From positions 2,461,001-2,525,000 of the forward strand of contig CALNXK010000026.1 in NCBI GenBank assembly GCA_942486035.1: a stretch of 64,000 nt of DNA, read 5' to 3'. Origin of the DNA: Porites lobata. Lineage: Eukaryota > Cnidaria > Anthozoa > Scleractinia > Poritidae. Position 1 is the stretch's first letter. Every line of letters starts with the position of its first letter. Shown one piece after another: positions 22,936 through 34,122 of this stretch. The notes under the pieces were generated by a model that saw only the letters and a program-made list of their open reading frames with translations, was not told the origin of the DNA and searched no databases. The position numbers were made by a program, and so were the translations under genes.

Positions 22936-23879
22936 CCTGACAAATGTCAGTTTTGCTATCAAGTTTGACACCCCTGTAAATGCCTTGATAAAGTGAAGGT
23001 TATCCTTGTTTTTACACACGGGTCAAATTTGAGGCAAATTCGGCATTTACCACCTTTGCCACTAATGCAAAATTATGGCAAAGTTGGTTCTTTGTCATGT
23101 GGCAAAATTGAGCAAAATTAAGCAAATGTGGCATTTGCAGATGATTTGCTCCAAATTTGCTATAGAGGTAAATCCGTTTTTTCGTCCAGGGCCCCTAGCT
23201 AGGGTATCTTTTCCGTTCGTTGTACCGATCAATTCGAGGTCGTCTCACGTTTCCTCGCAAAATTAAATACCGCGCTACCGTGCCCATAGCACCTAAAAGT
23301 GTTTAGTCCTTACTTACAAGTATTTACCTTTTGTAGAGACAGCTTCATCCGACCCGCGTAGATTTTGCGTATTTCCGAGCTCGGGGACATAGCTCCTCAC
23401 CCCTAAGTCATTTTTGTTTTTGTACAATCATTCTTGACCTATCCCTAGCTGATAACATTTTTATCCTCAAAACCTGTGCCGCAAAGGAGTCAGTGAGGAG
23501 TACGCGTGCATCTTGATTCAAACTGCATGAGACGAAAGGGTAAATTGCCGTTTACGAAGATTTTTAAAAAGAAGTCAGGAATCGGATGCGAGGTTGGTCC
23601 AAGGTGCTTAATTATGCTGGTAAAAAAAGATGAAGGTGATTTAGTTTTTGCTACGGAATTTGTCAACCTGAGAGTGGAGCAGTCTTCAATTGTCTCCGGC
23701 CTTCCAATAATTAAAAGTGATTAATTAAACTGGAAACACAAAAATCTTAATATCTCTTCAAAAATGCTTTGAAGCAGCCCGAGAAACTCACAAATTGCAA
23801 CTTATACAAGAAAAGGGTAAGACATTTCATTTTTATTTCAAATTCTTTATTATTTGTGGCAATATAGTAATGTTTGTAA

Positions 23880-24050
23880 AATGTTCTGATTTGTAGGTGA
23901 CATCACGGCGGCCGTGTTGGTGGTCAAGAACAACAGCAATTTTCTCCTCTGAAAACTAAACTCTATTTTCATGTAAATTCTTCGAGAAATATTTGTATTG
24001 TATTGGCCCGCAACATGGCCGCCATGTCACGTGGTTGCAAACCAAAACAG
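23880..24050. mobile_element. Probable MITE with GGCGGCC arms
   Basis: GTGACATCACGGCGGCCGTG at ~23,897 faces ACATGGCCGCCATGTCACGT at ~24,013 as an imperfect inverted repeat. The loop is AT-rich and non-coding. No TSD resolved. Confidence 0.6.
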
Positions 24051-24156
24051 GTCATTTAGGTCATTTATTTAAAAATATATGAGGGCTAAACAACGATCCT
24101 CGTCATGACTATAGCTAGTCAGTATTTTTGAGCTTCACACATTGCGTTCTTGCTAT

Positions 24157-24985
24157 AATTGTTACATACGCTTGATACGCTTGCTACACTTGCTACAATT
24201 ACGACACTTACTACGCATGCTACACTGCTACACTCTGGCTACGCTTGCTACACTTGCTATGCTTGCCACACTTGCTACGCTTGCTACCCCTTGCTACGCT
24301 TGCCACACTTGCTACGCTTGCTACGCTTGCTACGCTTGCTACACTTGCTACCCTTGCCATGCTTGCTACACTTGCTACGCTTGCCACACTTCTTACACTT
24401 GCTACGCTTGCTACGCTTGCCACGCTTGCCACACTTACTGCGCTTGCTACCCTTGCTACCCTTGCTACGCTTGCTACACTTGCTACCCTTGCAACGCTTG
24501 CTACACTTGCTACGTTTGCTACCCTTGCTACACTTGCTACGCTTGCTACGCTTGCCACAATTGCTACGCATGCTACGCGTACTACACTTGCTACGCTTGC
24601 CACACTTACTGCGCTTGCTACCCTTGCTACCCTTGCTACGCTTGCTACACTTGCTACCCTTGCAACGCTTGCTACACTTGCTACGTTTGCTACCCTTGCT
24701 ACACTTGCTACGCTTGCTACGCTTGCCACAATTGCTACGCATGCTACGCCTACTACACTTGCTACGCTTGCCACACTTACTGCGCTTGCTACCCTTGCTA
24801 CCCTTGCTACGCTTGCTACACTTGCTACCCTTGCAACGCTTGCTACACTTGCTACGTTTGCTACCCTTGCTACACTTGCTACGCTTGCTACGCTTGCCAC
24901 AATTGCTACGCATGCTACGCCTACTACACTTGCTACGCTTGCCACACTTGCAACGCTTGCTACTCGTGCTACACTACCTCTGTCT
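24157..24985. repeat. 9-bp minisatellite (CTTGCTACG) with a 171-bp higher-order unit
   Basis: Nearly the whole stretch is 9-bp units (CTTGCTACG, CTTGCTACA, CTTGCTACC, CTTGCCACA). From ~24,432 to ~24,945 three larger copies repeat with period 171 (=19x9), marked by CACTTACTGCGC at ~24,432, 24,603 and 24,774. The unit is a multiple of three without stops in several frames, so long open frames exist on both strands. Their Leu-Ala-Thr, Cys-Tyr-Ala and Val-Ala-Ser repeats are artefacts. Confidence 0.95.
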
Positions 24986-24986
24986 A

Positions 24987-25657
24987 TCTCTCTATCTCAC
25001 CATATCTCGCCAAATATGAGCTTAGAAAGGAACTAGCAGAAACAATGATTTTGTCAAAACTAGATTATGCTGATCTGATTTTTACCCTCTACCACAATTC
25101 TTACTTCGCCGTTTGCAACGGGTTCAATTTGCTGCCGCAAGTTTTGTACTCGGTCACTATGTTAAGAACTTTCGGGATGTACTTAAAATCGGATGGCTTC
25201 CAATCAATGAGAGAAGAGATTTGAACCTCCTGAAATCATGCTTTAAAGCTTTGCATAACACTGAGACTTGGCCAGATTATCTTAGAATAATAAAACAGGA
25301 ATGCCCCAAGGAACTGCGCTCAAGCAATTCAATTAGATTAGTGGTCCCGACCGAAAACGGCACTTTCCAAGATAATGCGTCGAAGCTATTTAATAATCTA
25401 CCAGAAACTATTAGAAACTGTAAAGATTACAGAACCTTTTTAAGACTTTCAAGGAATTTTTTAAGAAACAGAGTACAGAGCGATTAGTCAGTTTTACTGT
25501 AATTGGATTCTGTTAATCCTGCTTCTACTGCATAATTTGTAAATAACTTAATTTGATTTATTTTGTAATTGTAATTAATGTAATTTAACAGGGAAGAGCC
25601 ACCCAGTGGATCTGTTAATAAATCATCATCATTATTATCATTGTTATTATTATCACT
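24987..25657 (+). pseudogene. 5'-truncated LINE inserted in the minisatellite
   Basis: The non-repetitive insert encodes the 3' end of a LINE ORF2. It begins ELAETMILSKLDYADLIF, then after a +1 shift AAASFVLGHYVKN..LKIGWLPINERRDL, and ends KLFNNLPETIRNCKDYRTF..RNRVQSD and stop at 25,487. A ~115-bp 3' tail ends in an ATC/ATT-rich microsatellite (25,621-25,655). The 9-bp array resumes at 25,657. It carries only the region downstream of the RT, so it was dead on arrival. Confidence 0.85.
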
Positions 25658-26195
25658 TGCTACGCTTGCTACACTTGCTACGCTTGTTACGCTTGCTACG
25701 CTTGCTACCCTTGCTACGCTTGCTACGCTTGATACGCTTGCCACACTTGCTACGCTCGCCACGCTTGCTACACTTGCTACGCTTGCTACACTTGCCACGC
25801 CTGCTACCCTTGCCACATTTGCTACGCTTGCTACCCTTGCTACGCTTGCCACACTAGCTACGCTTGCCACGCTTGCTACACTTGCTCTGCTTGCTACCCT
25901 TGCTACACTTGCTACGTTTGCCACACTTGCTACGCTCTCTACGCTTGCTACGATACGTTTGCAAGTTTACTTGCGACACTTGCCAACGGCGCTTGCTACA
26001 GTTGTTACTCTTGCTACGCTTTCCCCGTTTGCTACACTTATTACGTTTGCTACGCTTGCTACGATCCACTTGCTGCGCTTGTTACAGTACATTTGCTATA
26101 CTTGTTGCCCTATGAGCTTGCTACATTTGCTTGCTACACTTTTTGCCCTTGCCATCCTAGCTACGCTTGCAACGCTTTTTGAAGTTGTTACGCTG
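25657..26195. repeat. 9-bp minisatellite, right part
   Basis: The same CTTGCTACG family resumes after the LINE and becomes more degenerate after ~25,950. No 171-bp higher-order unit is visible here, unlike the left part. Confidence 0.92.
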
Positions 26196-26199
26196 CATT

Positions 26200-26725
26200 G
26201 AACAGGTGGTATCAATAGCCATTCCTATCACAAACTTTCTGCATTGTCTCTCTATTTATTTCTTTATTTTATCTAAGTTGACGATTCAGTTCAATTTTCC
26301 GTTGTGTAAAAAAACTTATTAATCAAGATTTTGATCAGCCAATCCTGGCAACGCTTCACTAAATTACGACATTACCTCTGTAATCAGCGGTTTGCATTTT
26401 TCACTGATTACAGAAGCCGCGTGAGTATTCGGTTCCTGATGATATTATAATACAGTGTCAGTGTTCATGTAGTTATCGAATCATGAAGTCACGCGATTTC
26501 CCTCTTCTGACCACTAATTAACTAACCCTTTGATATAAAAAATTGTTACTACAACCTAAAATGATACTCGTATGAATTTCTAGTTAGGAGCCTATTAACC
26601 CAAGTGTACCATCTATTTCTGTTGAAAATTGTATAGAAATGATATGAAGGGAAACAAAAATTACGTTGAGTCAGCAGAAGGTTCGAGTTATCGGGAGTCA
26701 ACTGTAATTCTTTTTCTTAGACTAC
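26200..26725. other. Non-coding; weak inverted repeat
   Basis: TACCTCTGTAATCAG near 26,372 and CTGATTACAGAAGCC near 26,403 form a short hairpin. No gene is supported. Confidence 0.4.
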
Positions 26726-26727
26726 TA

Positions 26728-27030
26728 GGACTGTTCAGATACTGAAATCTGAAAAGACAAGTCACTTTTAGTTTTATCGCTGCCGAGCGCAGTAAAAGCT
26801 CAGAAGCGTAATCTTTCACCAAACGAAGGTCTGTTTCGAATTCAGGGCCGAGTTTAGCTGTTTTTATACCTACTGAAAGTAAAAACGCAAAGGAATATAA
26901 ATCATTTTTTAAAATCGTCTCGATCACACCCAGGTAGCAATACCACCATAAAAAAGAGAGATCTTGAAAGGTTTTCAAAAGGAAAGGGGAGATGGTAAGA
27001 AATTCTGATAACAGGAACGGATGCCATTTT
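26728..27030. repeat. Dispersed repeat, copy 2
   Basis: Second copy of the unclassified repeat at 4357-4735, same orientation, with a shorter middle part. The minus-strand frame here is a by-product. Confidence 0.7.
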
Positions 27031-27059
27031 TCCCTAAAACGTGTAGAAGGCTAACACAG

Positions 27060-27300
27060 CATGAAAAATCAAATTTACGTGAGCGTAATGACAACGTAAA
27101 GTCAGCGTTTAGTTGAATTTTACACAACTTTACGCTTCCTTTACTCTACGTAAAGTTCAGCTTTACAGCACCTTTACGCGTACATATAAAGCTGGCGTAA
27201 TGAAACAAAAACTTTACGCAACACCTTTACGTTTTGTGTAAAGCTTGTGTAAACCCTACTTTAAGCTTGTGTAAAGCGCAAATACAAGCTCCTTTACGCC
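27060..27300. repeat. Cluster of CTTTACGC/GCGTAAAG motifs
   Basis: At least ten copies of TTTACG(C/T) or its complement occur in ~240 bp, in both orientations. This looks like the subterminal zone of a DNA element, but no ends were found. Confidence 0.5.
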
Positions 27301-28975
27301 ATATATATATACACATAAACACAGCGGAAACTTTAAAAATACCGGTAAATATAATGGTAATCGGTAAATTTTTCTTACCAAACTTTTAACAATCAAGATT
27401 TTATTTTTGTCCATGTCAAATATCTGAATTTTCCACACAAACATTGGATTTTTGTTGTGTACTTAATACCGGTTGTTTTCTTTGGTTCCCCATCATCTCT
27501 CCATAGTATTTATAATCTGGAGCCATGGAGGATTACTTATATATACATTACAAATAATTGTATGAGTAATCCTCAATTCAAGTTTCGACATAAAATAAAA
27601 TACCCTGATATGTAACAACACTTCAACACACAGTTAAAGGATTAGGCCAGAAATTTTGTTTTTATTCTTCAAAACTGACAACAAAAACGAAAAGTTATAA
27701 AGCGTTGAAAACCCAATAGACCTATAGAAAAATAAGAACCCAACTTCAAACTGACATTAGTCATCCCTACTATTAAGTTATAACTTGCTTTAATGGAGTT
27801 ATATTGTTTAACCAGTAGATGAACTTTGAATAAGTAGTAGTTTAAAAAATAGGGCCCCTTTCCGTTTCCAATTTTGCATTACCATAACCAATTTTCAAAT
27901 TGCCTATCTTTATTTTTACATTTCAAATCCCATGAAAATGCTACATTGTTGTAACTGCAAAAGCTGCAAATACGAATCGCATTCTTTAAGTTTAGTCCCG
28001 CAAAGAGTGATATTAAAAGGTTTTAAAAAACAAAACATGTGCTGATACTCTAAAACTGAATTTTCTAAATATAACATGATTTATTTCTGTGTTAGCATCT
28101 TTCTCATTACATTAAAAATTAAAAAAAACGAAAATTTTTCCAACACGTAAGGTTTAAATAAGAAGATACAGTGTACATAAACTTTTCAAATGGGTCAAAA
28201 CAGTCTTCTCAAAATGTCCAAAAAAATCATCTTAACTTAGTATTATACCAAATTAAGATGATTTATAGTTTAAAATAATTATTAGCATTTACATGTAAGG
28301 TACAGGGTGTACAAGAAAACTGATGAAGTTAAATTTTGATAAAAAACAGCAACTCTAACACGCAAATTAATGTAAAGGTGGGTCAAAATGGTCTCTTCCA
28401 AAATGAAAATATTTAGTATAATTTAGCATAATTCAAATTAAAAGCTTAAACAATTTTAGATAAGAAATAAAAAGACTGAAAGCCTAATACATGTATAACA
28501 TTGATGGTTTCTTGATTTAGCCCTTTCACTCCCAGAAGTGTTTACAGTCAAATTTAACAACAAAATCCAAATAACAAATCATTTTCATAAACTGATGATG
28601 TAAAAGTTAGATGCACAAGGCTGTCACTAAGATTGCAAGTTGCAGGGTTTAAGTGAAATTAGTGAGCGGGACATTGAAAATGTGGAAAGTTTCGTTTCCT
28701 CTCAAAACAGCCAAGTATTGGGCTCAAAGTAGCCGATTTAAAGTCTGGTTTATGGCCCTTATGACAGCCCTGGAACCACTTTACAAGACTAAGGCTTGTA
28801 ATTAACATGTATTAATCCTGTTTGCTTTGAGAGGACTTTCTGTCACCAACATCCCATACCAGGCTGATCTGCTGAATAAATAGAAAGCAAGTATTATTTG
28901 AGTAAACTACACAGATTATTTGTAGGCTAGTGATAATACACTTAATCGCGCACTAAAGGCACAAGTACATGTACA
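27300..28975. other. No gene recognised; AT-rich
   Basis: Scattered poly-A and poly-T runs, no coherent open frame, no splice-bounded coding. One short palindrome near 28,228-28,262 (AATCATCTTAA...TTAAGATGATT). Confidence 0.5.
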
Positions 28976-28979
28976 GTAA

Positions 28980-29406
28980 GGGGGTGTTTACATGAGAAAA
29001 CTCACACCGGCGCGAGTCTCATACCGGGATGACTTTTTGATTTTGTATCGGGTTTACATTATGAATGAGTCATTATCTCGTTATTTGAAGGTACACTTCA
29101 TGTTGATAAAATACTGATTCAAAATCGCAAACATTACGCGTGCGCTACCCATTCCAGTCTACCGGCAGACCGATTTCATGCCGAAACGGGTGGTCGTTTC
29201 GCATTTACATGATACTGCCATGAGATTTTGTACCAGAGTGAAATTCTCGCCCCGGTACAAGAACCGGGGTGAACTCACACTGGGGTGACTCGCGCCTGCA
29301 TGACATTTTGTGGTGGTATCATGTAAACAAATATAGAGCTATGAGATGGAACCGGAGTAAACTCACTCCGGGGCAAAAGTTGCCCCGGTGTCATCTAAAC
29401 ACCCCC
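28980..29406. mobile_element. 427-bp MITE with TAA duplication (PIF/Harbinger-like)
   Basis: The ends GGGGGTGTTTACATGA and TCATCTAAACACCCCC are inverted, and TAA flanks both sides (28,977-28,979 and 29,407-29,409). The interior is rich in CCGG-containing subrepeats such as ACTCACACCGG and GAACCGGGGTGAACTC. No ORF. Confidence 0.85.
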
Positions 29407-29786
29407 TAAGTTGCCAGAGGACACCCCCTGCTATTACTAATTAATAATATTTTTTCCTACACTCATGGCCAAATTACTACAATCAGCACAATTTTACTTG
29501 ACACAGGGTTCCCCACATGCCTCTTTTCACAAACCAAGACTAAAAATTTGAAAAAAATGATAAGGCATTTTCCACAAGTGGTCTAATAACAGTGCAAAAC
29601 CTGAGTAGCAAATGATTTCAATGTCCACAAATTCACCCAACTGAATAAGATTCATCTGACTGTTAAAGATTCAAAATGTTTGACTAGTATGAGTTAAAGG
29701 CTTTCCTTAAAGGCAATAATATTTACATTTAGAACCCTACTTGCAGTTGAGTGAAAATCAGGGTAAAATGCTACATGGAAACCCTA

Positions 29787-29812
29787 TAATAATAATAATA
29801 ATAATAATAATA
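29787..29812. repeat. (AAT)n microsatellite
   Basis: Eight or nine AAT units. The following TAGTAATGAACTTTATTAAA could be the 3' end of a minus-strand LINE remnant. Confidence 0.85.
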
Positions 29813-30068
29813 GTAATGAACTTTATTAAAGTCTCATGTCTTATAACTCAGGCACAGTGCCTTACTAGTCGGGGAGACTGAAGCATATGTATATGTTAAA
29901 TTTATTAACAATGGTTTATTATATTATTAGAGTTCAATGTTTTACAATGTATATCTTTTTTTATTTTAATGTATGCATTTTTGTAAAAGTATCATCCATT
30001 AATATCGTTGTAAAGTGCTATGAAAAACCACTGGATGTACATTATTATTATTATTAGAGAGTAAGCAG

Positions 30069-30315
30069 TGCGCAAAGAAAGTAGTGTCCGATAGCCCGGG
30101 GCTAGTGGATTTTGCTATCGAGCCAGTGAATTTTGAACTTAACTTGCCCGATGGGCAAGTGAAGTTTTTTTGAGGAATTCAAATTAAAGAAGAACTGTGA
30201 AATCAATTCTGCTCATCAAAACGGTTTGGGGGCTAGTTGAAATGACATTTGGGCTAGTATATGCTAGCTTCAGCTTGCCCGAATGGCAAGCTTTAAAAAT
30301 CACCTTCTTTGCAAC
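30069..30315. mobile_element. Small TIR repeat, family B copy 2
   Basis: It opens GCAAAGAAAGTAGTGTCC and closes ACCTTCTTTGC. Compared with 15,484-15,680 it keeps additional internal sequence rich in CTTGCCCGA(T/A)GGCAAG hairpins. Confidence 0.72.
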
Positions 30316-30319
30316 CTGG

Positions 30320-31140
30320 TAAGAGAGAAATTTTCCTATCCACTTGTCCTTCACACGAGCAATACAATAAATTTGGTTGTCCGAAACCTAGAGTTCTTGT
30401 CCAAAAAGTTTAGCTTGCAACGGGCATTTAATGTTTTTAATCACATTATTTAATCACATTATTACCCTTGTATATTATTTTTGAATTAAACCTACAACAG
30501 AGCTTGTAAAAAAGCAAATGAATGAAACGACTGGCAGTGGAATGGCAAAGTTTAATGGAATATTTAAGGCAACTGTTTCTTATCTTTATTTTTCTAATTA
30601 AAAATGTGCTTGTCCCACGGACAAGTCATATCAAAGGTTTACATGTTCGAACTAAATTCCTACCTGTCCCGGACTAAAGTTCCAAATCAATAAACATTCC
30701 TAGCCTTCTCATGAGCTCCACCAAAGACGTTCAGGGAAAATATAGAAACATATAAGCACCTTATTCCCAAAAGTTTCAAATTTTCCTGAAACTTTACCTA
30801 ATATATTTTTTTCCTTTTTAATACGAAACGTTCAAGGTTCCTAGTTAATGTAACAGGAGTGAAGCCACTTTGCTATTTAAAGCCCTTATCCTCAATCTTG
30901 AAAACAATGCCTCCTAATAATAATGTACAGTGTACCCTGTAAATAAAGCAGCCTATTTTCTTTCCTTGCCACCAGGGACATTTCACAAGAGAGACAGTTG
31001 TATTTGCAGATTAATAATGGTGTATGTAGACAAGAGAATCCAAAACAGCTATGACTGCTATGACTCTCTTAAGAGTCTTATCTTTCACAACTTGTTTCTT
31101 TAAATTTTGTTTTCCTTTAAACCTAGATTTACTGACGATA
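30320..31140. other. No gene recognised
   Basis: AT-rich sequence without bounded exons. Confidence 0.4.
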
Positions 31141-31164
31141 CAACTATGGTGCAAATAGAACAAT

Positions 31165-32340
31165 TAGGTGATTCCAGAAAATATCCATACCATACCACGG
31201 GCGGCATCTTGGAATTCCGAGGGAGAGGGGGGCTTTCTTGGACTGGAATTCCGAAGACGTGGGGGGGTAACGCAGTTTGGAATTCCAAAGGCATGGGGGG
31301 GTGTTTCAGCTCTGAATTCAGTGAATTTCCAGAGGAAAGACGGCGAAAGCTCCGCTTGAAATCGCTGACCTATTAACATTCCCAGTTTGTAAATGAAGCA
31401 CGAACCGACCACGGAAGAAGTATGCGTTCATGCAGATGGGTAAGCAGATGGGTTGTGCAGCAAGCTCCACATCGAAGAGGCCTTAAAGTTGATGAATTAG
31501 TCAACTGATTAATAAAAATATAACCAAGTGGGTGTTTCTCGCCGATTGTCGATCGATGATGTGTTGTTGCGTGCTGAAAACTCGCACCAGTCTCTCGTTT
31601 CCAAATACAACGCCTGACAGATTTTGTATTTCACTCCTATTTTCACGCCAACATGTAGGTAGTAAAGTCCGACAGCGTGCCTTTTGATGCGCTGTTTAAT
31701 TCAAAACTGTTTATGCGCAAGTGTTTTGATCATTCAGTTCTAAATAGTTATTTTTCCTTGAAATAACTATTTATTCCACGAGCTGATATCCTTAAAAGGA
31801 TGTATATTTACCAATAGAACTGGAAGAGTCGGGGAGAGGTTTACCTCAAAAAATTATAATAGTTACTTTTCATTCATTTTTTTTCTTTCCATCATACATT
31901 TTACATGATTAAATTATTTGTACATGCATGTTATGTGTAGCGCGACAAAAATATTTGCATAAACCTATTGAATGTATTGAATGGAAAACAAAAAGTTCTA
32001 TTAGGTGGTAAGCAGCTTAAAGATAATGCTTAGAAGGAATAGCTACGGTGTACTAATGTTAACAAACTTGAGTTGCTTGATCGTCTGACTAAAAATTGTG
32101 AACAGAATTCTTTTGCAGAGGGAAAAAGTGCAAGTTTCTCGTTCGTTTGAAGATTTAGGCAGATGAACAGGAATTCCAAAGGGTCTGAAACAAAAGTGGA
32201 AAATTCCGGAGGAGAGGGGGGTTAGCGATTTTGGAATTCGGAGAGCAAGGGCGGGATAAGCATTTTGGAATTTCCGAGGGCAAGGGGGGGTTAAAATACT
32301 CATGCTACCCGTGATAGGGTATGGATATTTTCTGGAATCA
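31165..32340. repeat. Inverted pair of GGAATTCCGA repeats
   Basis: GTGATTCCAGAAAATATCCA at ~31,169 reappears in inverse at ~32,315-32,336. Both arms continue inward with TGGAATTCCGA and G-runs for ~180 bp. The ~780-bp interior is unrelated AT-rich DNA. Either one element with long arms or two MITEs in opposite orientation. Overlapping open frames are driven by the repeat. Confidence 0.7.
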
Positions 32341-32344
32341 CCCA

Positions 32345-33455
32345 ATATATGAAATGAATCATACTTTGAACTGCAGATGAAGGTATGAAACTGTGAAGAT
32401 GTTAACAACTATGTTGGCACTTACATGAAAATACATTCTAATTCAATCATGGTCTGCATTAGCTATGCATTGAAAGACTCATGAAAATGTCTATTCATTC
32501 TCTGTTCATTTAAGTTAAAACCCAAGTAATTTAAAATCAAAAATAAACTTTTGTACCTGCTTCAAAAAATACATGCATGCTGTTGAATTATTCACCACTT
32601 ATGACGCTATGACTGCCAGGGGAATTGGGAAGCTTGGGTTTGTTATTGACTGACGCATGAAAATATAGAACCAGACTACGTAGATTATCTTTGCCTACTT
32701 GCAAATTCAACACTTGTTAACACTTTTCTATTCTGTTTATTAGTTCTTCTATAGTCTGTGAAAATTTTCATAAGAATGTTTGTATCACATTACCTGTAAG
32801 CTTACTTTATACAGATGTCCTTTCTTAATTCCATTATTTTCTTTTAGTAATTCCCAGTACCAGTGACCAAACTCCTATTTTCCAGTACAAAACAAGGAAA
32901 TTCTACTCCTTCAGACCCCCAAAGTCCTTACATGATTTTACATTATCATCTTCAACGTCATGGTCTCGTTGCTTGCTTAGTATTGAAAGGTTATGCCAAA
33001 TAAATCACAGGCGGCCCAAGCTCAGTGTGTGACTTTAATCGTTAACACATGTAGTTTCATATTGCGTAATTTAAAATGGCCGTGAATATAAAGGATTTGT
33101 ATGGGAATTCAGGTAAAAGATTCAAATCGATAAATACTCGCTAGAATGTTCAATAAAATACAGCTTACCGTATTTACTTTGCTTGTTTTTGTTTGCTGTG
33201 TGGTTATTTTCCCGATCCATTGCGATTTAAGCGATTTCCTTTAACCCCGAGTTTCCACTGTAAGAGAAAGGACAAGGCTTCACACTCCAGTTCGGGATGC
33301 CCCATGCGAGAGGCGAAAAATCCTCAGCTTGAAATGGCCAAGCAGCCACAAATCAAACGCCGAATCCAAGCCAATATGTCCTTGTTTCATTTCATCTCAT
33401 TAGCCGAGCAATCCGGCCACTGCAACCGACGCCAAGCGGCAGTTTGTTTTCCAAA
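32345..33455. other. No gene supported
   Basis: An open plus frame at 33,193-33,510 has no splice or homology support. It could hide the missing 5' exon of the gene at 34.6 kb, but nothing in the sequence shows it. Confidence 0.3.
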
Positions 33456-33457
33456 AT

Positions 33458-33650
33458 CACACACGACCGTTGAAAACCCGTTTGCTAACCCTGCCTCCAC
33501 TACAAACTAAGCCTCACCTGGGTACCACACCGTCACTTGTCATCGACAATTTTTGATTCGAACCCTCTTGTCAAATCGACCCGAGGGGAGCCGGGGTTCG
33601 AATAAAAAATTGTCGATGACAAGTTTTCAACGGTCGTGTGTCGTGGTGAA
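33458..33650. repeat. Nested inverted repeats
   Basis: The outer arms are CACACGACCGTTGAAAAC (left) and GTTTTCAACGGTCGTGTG (right). Inner arms CTTGTCATCGACAATTTTT and AAAAATTGTCGATGACAAG lie just inside, giving two concentric hairpins. Confidence 0.8.
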
Positions 33651-33729
33651 AATGTACTCGCCCCTTCGGCGTCGTTTTGTCTTGACGAGCATCCCCGTCT
33701 GTTTCATATGGGAGTCCCCCCCCCCCCCA

Positions 33730-34002
33730 CGCTTCATCTAGAAGAACTTGCCATCAATGAATTGAAGTGGTTAGATCCCCCGGGGCGGGCACTTTAGGAA
33801 TTTCTAGGTGGGGATGTGCCGCTGGGACCCTGGAACCCTTGACCTATACCAGAGCTAGTTCAGCTGAATTTTGCTACCCTATACTAGAGTAAACTCCCAA
33901 AATCCCCCTATCCTAGAGTAGCTGTTTCCCCAGTCTAGATCAGATGGGCTCCTGTCTAGATAAAATCTTCAACCAACTGATCAGTTTCCTGAAAAATGAT
34001 AC

Positions 34003-34041
<39 letters not shown>

Positions 34042-34090
34042 CCTAGAGTAAACTGCTTGAAAACCATACCCTTCACAGCGGCACATACCC

Positions 34091-34122
<32 letters not shown>

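Larger units (their letters stand above)
11976..23189. mobile_element. Putative 11.2-kb DNA transposon with genes on both strands
   Basis: The left end CTGGACGAAAAAACGGATTT (11,976-11,995) is repeated exactly in inverse at 23,170-23,189. Outside lie GGCCCA (11,970-11,975) and GGCCCC (23,190-23,195), a 6-bp duplication with one mismatch. Both subterminal zones carry AGCAAAT/TTTGCT motifs, which become a ~46-bp palindromic array on the right. Between the ends are plus-strand CXC and P2X7-tail-like exons, minus-strand transposase-like exons and a 180-bp array, all different from the surroundings. Few superfamilies make ~6-bp TSDs, so assignment is open. The alternative is two unrelated MITE ends that share a terminus. 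Confidence 0.6.

Noticed and set aside
24142..25224. 360-codon Cys/Tyr-rich open frame and overlapping Leu-Ala-Thr and Val-Ala-Ser frames on both strands
   Set aside because: They are translations of a 9-bp DNA minisatellite whose unit is a multiple of three without stops. All frames are open for the same trivial reason, and they end in LINE sequence.
31100..31412. Overlapping Gly/Pro-rich frames on both strands
   Set aside because: Caused by G-runs and GGAATTCCGA repeats of an inverted-repeat element.
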